Of a stretch of DNA of 8,482 nucleotides, positions 1 to 6,001 are shown in pieces; within the stretch, counting starts at the first letter, position 1, and every line of letters starts with the position of its first letter. Source of the DNA: Chloroflexota bacterium. Its GTDB lineage: Bacteria > Chloroflexota > Anaerolineae > Ardenticatenales > Ardenticatenaceae. The notes below the pieces were generated by a model. The model saw nothing but the letters and a program-made list of their open reading frames with translations, searched no databases and was not told where the DNA came from. Position numbers and translations under genes: made by a program. Where the stretch lies: NCBI GenBank assembly GCA_003520455.1, contig DOUV01000045.1, forward strand, positions 2,915-11,396, in the 5' to 3' direction.

Positions 1-2
1 AC

Positions 3-56
3 GAGCCCTTCGTCCGCCCGGGAAGCGATTTCGCCAACAGGATCCTGAAGGACTGA
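3..56 (+). CDS. Possible 3' end of a plus-strand gene (partial)
   Basis: Reading from base 3 gives the peptide EPFVRPGSDFANRILKD followed by TGA. The codons have mostly G or C in third position, as expected for real coding DNA in this GC-rich genome, and the other two plus frames look less gene-like. If real, this is the C-terminus of a gene that starts outside the window and converges on the minus-strand operon. The fragment is too short to assign a family, and it could be chance. Confidence 0.35.
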   Translation, partial: EPFVRPGSDFANRILKD

Positions 57-202
57 GGGGAAGTCAGGAGATCTCAAGCAACAGATTCCTATCAAGTGCG
101 TTTCCTGTCGATTCCTCTGAGTTCGGCAAGTTCCTGTTGAGTGTCTCAACCCCTCTGCTCTGCAGACCCTGACCGACCACACCTCCACGGTGCGTTCGCA
201 GC
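57..202. other. Intergenic region after the operon
   Basis: No gene is supported here. It lies between the possible plus-strand gene end and the stop codon of the PpsB-like gene. The only clear structure is a perfect 6-bp hairpin, GTTGAG-TGT-CTCAAC, at 136-150. It has no T-run on either side, so it is a poor intrinsic terminator. Several loosely similar TTCCT-containing stretches occur at about 85-135 but do not form a clean repeat. Confidence 0.5.
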
Positions 203-1288
203 TTAATCCTTCCTCGTCCGCACGCCGGTCAGAAGGTTGGCGAGCACGTAGTCCAATGGCCCAGCATTTGGCCTGGCCAGCGTCGGGCGTGGCCGACGGC
301 TCCAGACCGTCTCGGGGCGGCTTTGCAGGGTCATCACATTGTCTGGGAATGGGATGTCGGCGTCAATCGCCCACTCGATATCCTGCGGTGCCCCGTAGTA
401 GCTCTCGATGCGCTTTGCCAGCCTGGCCAGGGCGATGATTTCTTCGTCGCTCAGGCAGAGGCGGGTCTGTCGCTCGGGCGGGACGTCGCGAAATTGCACG
501 CCACGGGCCGTCGGGTCCGGCAGGCACTCGACCAACTTGGGCGAGGCTGTGCGCCGCACGATGTCGAAGGTGACTTTGTCGACCAGGAAGTTGTCGGGCG
601 TGACCATGCCGGCGACGACGGCTTCGCCGAGGCCCCAGCTCGCATCGATGGCAATCTTGGAGCGGTCGCCATTGGCCGGATTGAGGGTGAACATGACCCC
701 GGCCGCTCGGGCGTTGACCATCTTCTGCACTCCGACGCTGATGAGCACCTTCTCGTGGGGGAAGCCCATCTTGTTGCGATAGCCGATAGCTCGGGGAGTG
801 AAGAGGCTTGACCAGCAGATCGCGGTGCGGATCAGGACCGATCCGGCCGAGCAGACCCACAGGGTGGTGTCTTGCTGGCCGGCGAATGAGGCGTCGGGCA
901 GGTCTTCGGCTGTGGCGCTCGAGCGCACCGCGACCGGCAGGTTGGGGACCCCCGATTCCGTCGCGAGCCGCTCGTAGGCGCCGCAGATGGCATCTTCGAT
1001 CCAGGCCGGGATCGTGGCCGAGCCCATCAATTGCCGGATGGTCCGGCTGGCCACGCCGGCCGCCTCGAGATCCTCCCCATCCACGCCGGCCACGATCCGC
1101 AGGATCTCCCGGTCGATGCCAGCTCGCGCCAGGAAGTCACGGTAGGCGGCCGTCGTCACGGCGAAGCCGGGTGGGACGCCAATGCCAGCGCGGGTCATCT
1201 CGCCCAGGCTGGCATTCTTGCCGCCGACGTGTGCCAGACAGCTCTTGTCGCAATCCTGAAACCAGAGAACGTACGGTGTCTCGTTCAT
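203..1288 (-). CDS. PpsB-like ATP-binding subunit (PEP synthase N-terminal domain), phenylphosphate-synthase type
   Basis: This 361-aa protein corresponds to the N-terminal nucleotide-binding domain of PEP synthase/pyruvate phosphate dikinase and then stops. Visible family motifs are GGKNASLGEM (22-31), AVRSSATAEDLPDASFAGQQ (120-139), QKMVNARAAGVMFTLNP (188-204), GLGEAVVAGMVTPD (219-232), PQDIEWAID (301-309) and LQSRPET (321-327). There is no swivelling phosphohistidine domain and no PEP/pyruvate barrel. The size (about 40 kDa) and content match PpsB of phenylphosphate synthase, which binds ATP and supplies phosphate to the histidine on PpsA. The ATG at 1288 is preferred because the family's conserved start follows it and a GTGGGG-like ribosome site lies just upstream; the GTG at 1333 would add an unconserved extension. 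It is probably the last operon gene, 159 nt after the PpsA-like gene, which it is expected to partner. The substrate is inferred; an orphan domain with another acceptor remains possible. Confidence 0.8.
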   Translation of the reverse strand: MNETPYVLWFQDCDKSCLAHVGGKNASLGEMTRAGIGVPPGFAVTTAAYRDFLARAGIDREILRIVAGVDGEDLEAAGVASRTIRQLMGSATIPAWIEDAICGAYERLATESGVPNLPVAVRSSATAEDLPDASFAGQQDTTLWVCSAGSVLIRTAICWSSLFTPRAIGYRNKMGFPHEKVLISVGVQKMVNARAAGVMFTLNPANGDRSKIAIDASWGLGEAVVAGMVTPDNFLVDKVTFDIVRRTASPKLVECLPDPTARGVQFRDVPPERQTRLCLSDEEIIALARLAKRIESYYGAPQDIEWAIDADIPFPDNVMTLQSRPETVWSRRPRPTLARPNAGPLDYVLANLLTGVRTRKD

Positions 1289-1308
1289 GGCGTAGTCCCC
1301 ACCCACTG

Positions 1309-1397
1309 AGGTAGCAGGGAGCACAGGTCGCACGAGAGTCTCTGTGGTGCTTGCCCATCGTGACGAGCGTTGCCGGACATTTTGCTCCCTGCTACCT
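1309..1397. repeat. 89-bp segment bounded by a perfect 15-bp inverted repeat
   Basis: AGGTAGCAGGGAGCA at 1309-1323 is exactly inverted at 1383-1397, enclosing 59 nt. It lies wholly within the gap between the ppsA-like stop and the ppsB-like start, ending about 20 nt before the ATG. No target-site duplication is evident at the flanks and there is no T-run, so neither a typical mobile element nor an intrinsic terminator is supported. In the mRNA the arms could pair and place a long stem next to the weak ribosome site of the ppsB-like gene. It may be a MITE-like relic, a processing site or a translational control element. Confidence 0.6.
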
Positions 1398-1447
1398 TAT
1401 GAGAGCGCCCCGAAGTCTCAGCCGGCGCCCATTCGTAGCTCGTACTG

Positions 1448-3283
1448 TCAGTTCAGGACGGTGACGACGCCGGAGGTGCCGTCCACGCGCAGCATCTGGC
1501 CGGTCTTGACCGTCTTGGTGCCGAACCCGGTGCCGACGACCGCGGGCACGCCGTACTCGCGGCAGACGATGGCGGCGTGTGACATCATGCCGCCAATGTC
1601 GGTGACGGCGGCTTTGATGCGAGTGAACGCTGGAGCCCAACTCGGGGTGGTGATGGGGCAGACCAGTATCTCGCCGGGCTGGACATCCTTGAGTTGCTCG
1701 ACGCTTGTGATCACGCGGGCTGGACCTTCCACGAGACCGGGCGAACCGGCGAAGCCATTCAGTTGTTGCGCCCCCTCCCCATCCCCCTGCGCCTGCGGTC
1801 GCAGCCAGTTCTGGATACTCTCGGTCGTGATGCCCCACAGCATGATGGTGAAGGGCTCGGTGACCACCTCGGGGGGCTTACCTAAGCCAGGTGGCGGCGA
1901 CCACTCGCTCAACTTCTTGAACAGTTCCTTGCGCTTCTCGACCTTCGCCGGCCAGTACTTTGGCCCTCGCGCGGGCGTGCCGACACCCCAGGAAGCGATC
2001 AGGTCGTAGAGGGCCTCGTTAATCTCGAAGCGGTGCAGGTAGAAGATGTCGTCGGTTTCTTCGAAGAAGCCGTGCTTGACGAAGAGCCGCCCGAACTCCC
2101 GCATCTTGTTCCAGAAGATCGTGTGGTGCCAGTGTTCCACGTAGAAGTTGTGGTTCTCGACGTAGGGGAAGACAGTACGAGCCAGCGCAAGCTGTTCCTG
2201 GAAGGCCTTGCGATCTTCGTCCGCCGGGAGCAGTGCCGTGTACTCGGCGGCGAGCCGCTCGCGCTCCTCCTGGATCGCATTCAAGGGTCGGGAGATCTCC
2301 TCGCCGGCTTCAATCTTTTCGATGTAGCCGCGGATGGAAACGCACGGCACCGTCAGGTCGTCGATCCAGCTACGATGCAGGTGGTAGAAGCCCGTTCCGG
2401 TGGAGAAGTAGAACCAGGGATCTTTGGACTTCTCCAACTCGTCGAGCCACGTCTGCCCGGCCTCCGACTGCTGCATCTCGGCGACGACCTCGTCGGGCCG
2501 GACGGTTCGCTTGAAGACATCGGCCACACCCAGCTCGACCGCAGCGCGGGACAACCGCTTCAATTCCTCATCCGGCCGGAAGAGGATCACGTCGATGCCC
2601 GAGACCATCTTGGCGACGGTTTGATCGGAAATATCGGGGAAGGCCTGCTTGCAGAAGCCGTAGTAGGTCAGGTACGCGGCGTAGCCCAGGTTGAGGAACT
2701 CGAAGTGGAGGTGCCACATCTTGTGCATGTTCTCGATGGCCCGGTTGTAGGCTTCGAGGAGATCGTAGGCACTGGTAATGCCCCGACCTTCGTGCACTGA
2801 TGAGATTGGCTCCATCTCGGGCAAGTCCGGGACGCGAACGGATTGCAGTTCGCGGATAGTCGCCTCGGCCTTCGTTTTCCACTGCTCGTACAGCTCGTCC
2901 CAGTGCTGGTAGTAGTAGCCGGCGCGCTCGAGGAAGTGGGGCACGCGCTCGCCGATGACCTGTGGGTCGGTCAGGGCGTTGGCGCTGATGTAGAGGTAGC
3001 CGTTCAGGACGCGCTGATCGATTCCCAAGGCCGGGGGTACGATGAAGACGCGCGTGTTGTACTCGCCAAGGGCCACCCACCAGCTCTCGCACGTGATCGT
3101 GTCGAATGGGTAGAGCGGCTCGGGGTGGTGCATGCCGTCCTGGAACCAGAACTTGCCTTCTTCGAACTCGCGCCGTTCCGGGCTGAACAAATAGTAGTAG
3201 GGGTATAGCTCCTCCCAGCCCTCGCAGCCGGGCGGTGTCGGAACTTCAAACGGGCTCGGGAAGCGTCCATTGCTGCTGGTCAT
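1448..3283 (-). CDS. PpsA-like PEP-utilising (phosphohistidine) subunit, phenylphosphate-synthase type
   Basis: This 611-aa protein (about 69 kDa) belongs to the PEP-utilising enzyme family. The C-terminal swivel domain (about 513-611) starts GSPGLVEGPARVI and carries the signature GGMMSHAAIVCREYGVPAVVG, in which His569 is the expected phosphorylated residue. The long N-terminal part (EGWEELYPYYYLFSPE, EPLYPFDTI, NGYLYIS, ERAGYYYQHWDELYEQW) resembles phenylphosphate synthase PpsA rather than PEP synthase. Neither a grasp-type ATP domain nor the pyruvate barrel with its catalytic cysteine is visible. The ATP domain is provided by the next gene. By analogy, the histidine accepts phosphate from ATP on the partner and passes it to a phenolic hydroxyl. 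The ATG at 3283 is chosen because AAGGAGG (3293-3299) precedes it by 9 nt and homology begins there. The frame stays open further upstream, through the tandem repeats. The acceptor being phenol itself is an inference from family and context. Confidence 0.82.
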   Translation of the reverse strand: MTSSNGRFPSPFEVPTPPGCEGWEELYPYYYLFSPERREFEEGKFWFQDGMHHPEPLYPFDTITCESWWVALGEYNTRVFIVPPALGIDQRVLNGYLYISANALTDPQVIGERVPHFLERAGYYYQHWDELYEQWKTKAEATIRELQSVRVPDLPEMEPISSVHEGRGITSAYDLLEAYNRAIENMHKMWHLHFEFLNLGYAAYLTYYGFCKQAFPDISDQTVAKMVSGIDVILFRPDEELKRLSRAAVELGVADVFKRTVRPDEVVAEMQQSEAGQTWLDELEKSKDPWFYFSTGTGFYHLHRSWIDDLTVPCVSIRGYIEKIEAGEEISRPLNAIQEERERLAAEYTALLPADEDRKAFQEQLALARTVFPYVENHNFYVEHWHHTIFWNKMREFGRLFVKHGFFEETDDIFYLHRFEINEALYDLIASWGVGTPARGPKYWPAKVEKRKELFKKLSEWSPPPGLGKPPEVVTEPFTIMLWGITTESIQNWLRPQAQGDGEGAQQLNGFAGSPGLVEGPARVITSVEQLKDVQPGEILVCPITTPSWAPAFTRIKAAVTDIGGMMSHAAIVCREYGVPAVVGTGFGTKTVKTGQMLRVDGTSGVVTVLN

Positions 3284-3292
3284 ATCCTTGTT

Positions 3293-3299
3293 CCTCCTT
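3293..3299 (-). promoter_or_regulatory. Strong ribosome binding site of the ppsA-like gene
   Basis: On the minus strand AAGGAGG is followed by 9 nt and ATG. This decides the start at 3283 against the in-frame TTG at 3448, which lies inside a tandem repeat and has no comparable site. Confidence 0.8.
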
Positions 3300-3409
3300 C
3301 TTGGGAGCCGAAGGCCCGGAATCGTTTGGCCTCTGCCTGTTCGGGCGTGACAGCACGGAGGCACATGGGCGACGGGTGAATTCGAGTCTCGTGAAGACCC
3401 TCCCTCCTT

Positions 3410-3424
3410 CCGGCGCAGCGCCGG
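3410..3424. repeat. GC-rich perfect hairpin (7-bp arms)
   Basis: CCGGCGC-A-GCGCCGG is a perfect palindrome around a single central base. It directly abuts the hairpin part of the outermost 66-bp repeat, in the HAD to ppsA-like gap. No T-run follows on the minus strand, so it is not a standard terminator. It may stabilise or mark processing of the upstream mRNA. Confidence 0.6.
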
Positions 3425-3613
3425 GCAAATTGCCACTTTGTCCGACAAGCTTACGAGCCACTGGGCCAGGCTCTTGACGTCAGATGCAAGACAAACTGAT
3501 AACTTGTCCGGTGGGCTGTCGAGCCACTCCGGCAGGCTGTTGACGTCTGACGTGGGGCAAATTGCGAATTTGCCCTACAGGCTGTCGAGCCACTCCGGCA
3601 GGCTGTTGACGTC
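3423..3613. repeat. Three tandem 66-bp repeats, each with a hairpin, overlapping the HAD gene end
   Basis: A 33-nt core occurs at 3449-3481, 3515-3547 and 3581-3613, exactly 66 nt apart. The last two cores are identical; the first differs at seven positions or fewer. Each core is preceded on the plus strand by a palindrome. That at 3555-3575 is perfect (GGGCAAATT, 3-nt GCG loop, AATTTGCCC). At the matching places in 3489-3509 all nine pairs survive as Watson-Crick or G-U pairs in minus-strand RNA, including a G-C to A-T swap. In 3423-3443 seven of nine survive. The 3581-3613 core encodes DVNSLPEWLDS at the HAD C-terminus. So the gene's 3' end and its hairpin appear to have been duplicated twice downstream. 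Core differences all change amino acids, arguing against coding selection on the copies. Beyond the repeats, the gap to the ppsA-like start (3284-3422) holds the GC-rich hairpin and the ribosome site. Confidence 0.85.
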
Positions 3614-4381
3614 GGGTACGATGAGGTCTGGTTGCAGCGCTTCGGGCGCGGCGGCGGCGGCGGCGGCCGTTGAGGCGCCAGTCAGGACCAGGATAGTGAA
3701 GAGACCGGCCTCTTTACCCATCCGGATGTCTTGTTCCAACTGATCGCCGACCACAGCCCCCTGCTCGGGCGCGATGCCCAGCGCCTTCATCGCCATCGCG
3801 CCGGCCCACCGCGACGGTTTGCCGGTGATGAGCGGCTCCTTGCCGGTAGCATAGGCGACCGCCTTGATCATCGGCCCCGTCGCAGGTACGAAGCCGTTGG
3901 CCGACGGTACCTTCGCGTCGTAGTTGGTGGCGATGAACTCGGCCCCGTTCCAGATCGCCTGGCACACCAACTCCAGGGTCTTCTGGTTGAACTCCGGGTC
4001 TTTGCCCATCACCACTACCTCGGCCTGGGCCGCGTGCTTGCGGTCGAGCAGCGTCATGCCCACTGTCTGGAGGGCCTCGACCAGGCCCGCTGCGCCGATG
4101 GCCAGCACGGGGCGACCGGGGTACAACTCACGCGTGACCTCGGCGGCGATGATGGCTGAGGTGAGCACATCGTCGCTGCAAGCCGGGATGCCCATGCCGT
4201 TGAGCTTCGCAACCACCTGGGCGCGCGTGCGCTGATTCTCGTTGGTCAGAAACGCGCAGCGGATGCCGCGCGCCCGCAGGGTTGCCAATGTTTCCGGCAC
4301 GCCGGGCAGGGCGTGGTTGCCGCGCGCCACGCACCCGTCAACATCGAAAATGAATCCGGCAATGTGATTTGGCGCTCTCAT
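3575..4381 (-). CDS. HAD-superfamily (HAD-IIA, NagD-like) phosphatase
   Basis: This 268-aa cytoplasmic hydrolase has all four HAD motifs: motif I FDVDGCV with nucleophile Asp13 and acid/base Asp15, motif II FLTNEN (Thr46), motif III Lys188 in GKPS, and motif IV VVGDQLEQDI (Asp213, Asp218). The large insert between motifs II and III, including EVVVMGKDPEFN, is the C2 cap of the HAD-IIA (NagD, p-nitrophenyl phosphatase, phosphoglycolate phosphatase) group. It should hydrolyse a small phosphoester. Between a UbiD gene and PpsA/PpsB-like genes it may act on a phenyl-phosphate intermediate, filling the place of the HAD-family delta subunit of phenylphosphate carboxylase, though that subunit is smaller and of another HAD type. 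A run of seven alanines (239-245) is encoded by a GCC repeat. The TAG stop lies in the perfect hairpin. A modest AGG ribosome site precedes the ATG. Substrate unproven; housekeeping repair phosphatase is the alternative. Confidence 0.82.
   Translation of the reverse strand: MRAPNHIAGFIFDVDGCVARGNHALPGVPETLATLRARGIRCAFLTNENQRTRAQVVAKLNGMGIPACSDDVLTSAIIAAEVTRELYPGRPVLAIGAAGLVEALQTVGMTLLDRKHAAQAEVVVMGKDPEFNQKTLELVCQAIWNGAEFIATNYDAKVPSANGFVPATGPMIKAVAYATGKEPLITGKPSRWAGAMAMKALGIAPEQGAVVGDQLEQDIRMGKEAGLFTILVLTGASTAAAAAAAPEALQPDLIVPDVNSLPEWLDSL
3649..3667. repeat. (CGG)6 trinucleotide microsatellite inside the HAD gene
   Basis: Six perfect CGG units plus one further base encode part of the seven-alanine run (six GCC codons and one GCG in the HAD reading frame). 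The tract falls in the segment between motif IV and the C-terminal strand, where length change by slippage would stay in frame. Confidence 0.75.
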
Positions 4382-4426
4382 CCTTGCCTGCCGTGCTGCT
4401 CAGGAGGGTGATCTCGACGTGGAGCA

Positions 4427-4470
4427 TGAGGCGTGATGCACCAGGACGACGTTTGATCCATCAGGCCTCA
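4427..4470. repeat. Intergenic hairpin between ubiD and the HAD gene
   Basis: TGAGGCGTGATG (4427-4438) pairs with CATCAGGCCTCA (4459-4470) with one mismatch in 12, leaving a 20-nt loop. It occupies much of the 105-nt gap between the UbiD stop and the HAD start. No T-run follows in the direction of transcription, so mRNA stabilisation or processing is more likely than termination. This is inference from the sequence alone. Confidence 0.5.
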
Positions 4471-4486
4471 CGTTCCTTTGTCACTG

Positions 4487-5917
4487 TCACCAGCCCGATC
4501 CGTTCGGAAAGTACTCGTTCCAGTTGTCTCGAATCTGTTTCTCCATCGCCGGGTCGAGCTCGATGGGAATCGGCTTCTCTTTCCACTCCCAGGGGATGGT
4601 GGCATCAATGACGACGCGCGAGGTCACATCGCGGTTGGCGATTTCCAGTGACGGGTCGAGCGGTGTGGAACGGCCGCGGCTGATGATCTGCGTGCCGCGG
4701 GCCGGCTGGTAGCGGAAACTCAGCGCGTACATCACCTGGTCCATGTTCTCGGGGTCAATGTCGTGGTCCACGACGATGACGGTCTTGAGCCCGTAGTTGC
4801 CGGTGACCGAGGCAAATGCGGCCAATCCTACCTGCATCGCGTGGGCCGGGTACATCTGCTCGACGGAGATGATCACCAGGAAGCGACCGGCCGACGCGGG
4901 CGGGCTAAAGACCGCTTTGATACCAGGGATCTTCATCCGTTTCAGGTCGTTCCAGAGCGAGGCGGTCCGGTTAATACCCATGACCATGTGCGTATCGGTG
5001 ACCGGTTTGCCGACGGTTGTTCCCCAGTGAATGGGGTTGTTGCGGTAGGTGATTGCTTTGACCTTGATGAATTCGCGCTGCACGACGCCCTTGCCGGAGT
5101 AGTAGCCAGTGTACTCACCAAATGGGCCTTCGGGAAGGGTCTCGCCCGGGGTGATCTCGCCCTCGATGATGACTTCGGCGGTCGCCGGGATGGGCAGGTC
5201 CACCGTCGTGGCACCCACAACCTCGATTGGCTCGCCGCGCAGCGCGCCGGCCACATCGTATTCGCCATCAGTGAGCGGAAAGAGCGTGCTGCTGACCAGG
5301 AAGAGCACGGGGTCGGCACCAATGACCAGGGCCACGGGCATGGACTTCCCCGCCGCTGCATAGCCGCGCAAGTCGATCTCGGCGTCCTTGGCTTTGATGA
5401 TCTGGATACCAGCCGTCTTCTCGTCAATAATCATCACCCGGTAGGTACCGAGATTGATCCGTCCCGTCTCCAGGTTGCGCGAGAGGAGGAAGCTGGCGGT
5501 ACCAATGTAGCGACCGCCATCCTTGGGGTAATACCATGGAGCCGCCATATCGTAGAGGTTGACTGCGTCGCCGGTGACCACGTTTTCCTGGCAAGGGGCA
5601 GTCTCCAGCAGTTTGGGCGGAATGCGGACACCCTGAATGCGCTCGACCCAAGCCCGCGAGATGTCCAGGAGGCTGGCCTCAGGTGGAATGTCCAATGCCA
5701 GCGCCACGCGCTCTTTCGTCGTCAACAGGCTCGTCAACACTGACTGTCCGGGGTAGTCTTTGACGTTCTCAAATAGCAAAGCCGGGCCACTCTTCTGCTC
5801 GTTGAGTTTGGCCACGTGGCCGATTTCCTGGTTCCAGTCCACCTGTTTGCAGATTCGCGCCAGTTGGCCTTCGGTCTCGAGGCGGGCGAGAAAATGGCGC
5901 AGGTCTTGGTAGGGCAT
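4487..5917 (-). CDS. UbiD-family prenylated-FMN (de)carboxylase, phenylphosphate-carboxylase/phenolic-acid type
   Basis: This 476-aa protein (about 53 kDa) is full length for the UbiD family, which reversibly (de)carboxylates aromatic or unsaturated acids using prenylated FMN. Visible motifs: DGGRYIGT (133-140), GRINLGTYRVMI (152-163), EGPFGEYTGYY (263-273), AITYRNNPIHWGTTVGKP (288-305), the C-terminal IVVDHDIDPEN (381-391) and RGRSTPLDPS (414-423). Arg160, Glu263 and Glu268 have almost the same spacing as the catalytic Arg-Glu-Glu set of fungal Fdc1, so it is probably active. The size equals the UbiD-like subunits of phenylphosphate carboxylase. With the PpsA/PpsB-like genes downstream, carboxylation of a phosphorylated phenol is the favoured role; simple decarboxylation of a hydroxybenzoate-like acid is the main alternative. 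No UbiX prenyltransferase gene is in the window, so cofactor must come from elsewhere. AAGGAGG (5924-5930) sits 6 nt before the ATG. Confidence 0.88.
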   Translation of the reverse strand: MPYQDLRHFLARLETEGQLARICKQVDWNQEIGHVAKLNEQKSGPALLFENVKDYPGQSVLTSLLTTKERVALALDIPPEASLLDISRAWVERIQGVRIPPKLLETAPCQENVVTGDAVNLYDMAAPWYYPKDGGRYIGTASFLLSRNLETGRINLGTYRVMIIDEKTAGIQIIKAKDAEIDLRGYAAAGKSMPVALVIGADPVLFLVSSTLFPLTDGEYDVAGALRGEPIEVVGATTVDLPIPATAEVIIEGEITPGETLPEGPFGEYTGYYSGKGVVQREFIKVKAITYRNNPIHWGTTVGKPVTDTHMVMGINRTASLWNDLKRMKIPGIKAVFSPPASAGRFLVIISVEQMYPAHAMQVGLAAFASVTGNYGLKTVIVVDHDIDPENMDQVMYALSFRYQPARGTQIISRGRSTPLDPSLEIANRDVTSRVVIDATIPWEWKEKPIPIELDPAMEKQIRDNWNEYFPNGSGW

Positions 5918-5923
5918 GACAGG

Positions 5924-5930
5924 CCTCCTT
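5924..5930 (-). promoter_or_regulatory. Strong ribosome binding site of the ubiD-family gene
   Basis: Minus-strand AAGGAGG lies 6 nt before the ATG at 5917, confirming this start. Confidence 0.8.
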
Positions 5931-5940
5931 CTACTCGGCT

Positions 5941-5973
5941 ATTGGAATTTCGGATGCCAGAGGCAGGTGCCTC
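5941..5973. promoter_or_regulatory. Two palindromes upstream of ubiD, candidate regulator sites
   Basis: The 84-nt gap between the IclR stop and ubiD holds ATTGGAATTTCGGAT (5941-5955), symmetric about a GAA-n-TTC core at most positions, and GAGGCAGGTGCCTC (5960-5973), a perfect 6-bp-arm palindrome. Either could be an operator for the adjacent IclR regulator. No convincing -35/-10 pair was found here, so the second could also be an RNA hairpin in an IclR-ubiD transcript. They do not share a motif with the palindrome upstream of the regulator gene. Confidence 0.3.
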
Positions 5974-6001
5974 AGTCGTTGTGGACTTGAGCAGTCAACG
6001 A

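Noticed and set aside
136..150. Intrinsic terminator for the operon
   Set aside because: A 6-bp hairpin without a T-run on either strand; too weak to call.
2033..2800. Plus-strand open frame (255 codons) opposite the ppsA-like gene
   Set aside because: Shadow of a conserved minus-strand gene; no recognisable motifs or ribosome site.
203..3283. A frameshifted or broken PEP synthase gene
   Set aside because: The domain order is not that of a split single gene (the histidine-domain gene precedes the ATP-domain gene), both have their own starts, and the PpsA/PpsB two-gene arrangement is a known functional form.
3284..3448. N-terminal extension of the ppsA-like protein from TTG at 3448
   Set aside because: The extension falls in repeat and hairpin DNA, lacks a ribosome site and is not family-like; ATG at 3283 has a strong AAGGAGG.
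3423..3613. CRISPR array
   Set aside because: Only three units, and the spacer-like parts are related palindromes at fixed 66-nt period; one unit is inside a coding gene.
4763..5743. Long plus-strand open frame (326 codons) opposite ubiD
   Set aside because: It lies antisense to a clearly conserved UbiD gene; its translation has no family resemblance and is explained by GC-rich codon bias in the opposite frame.
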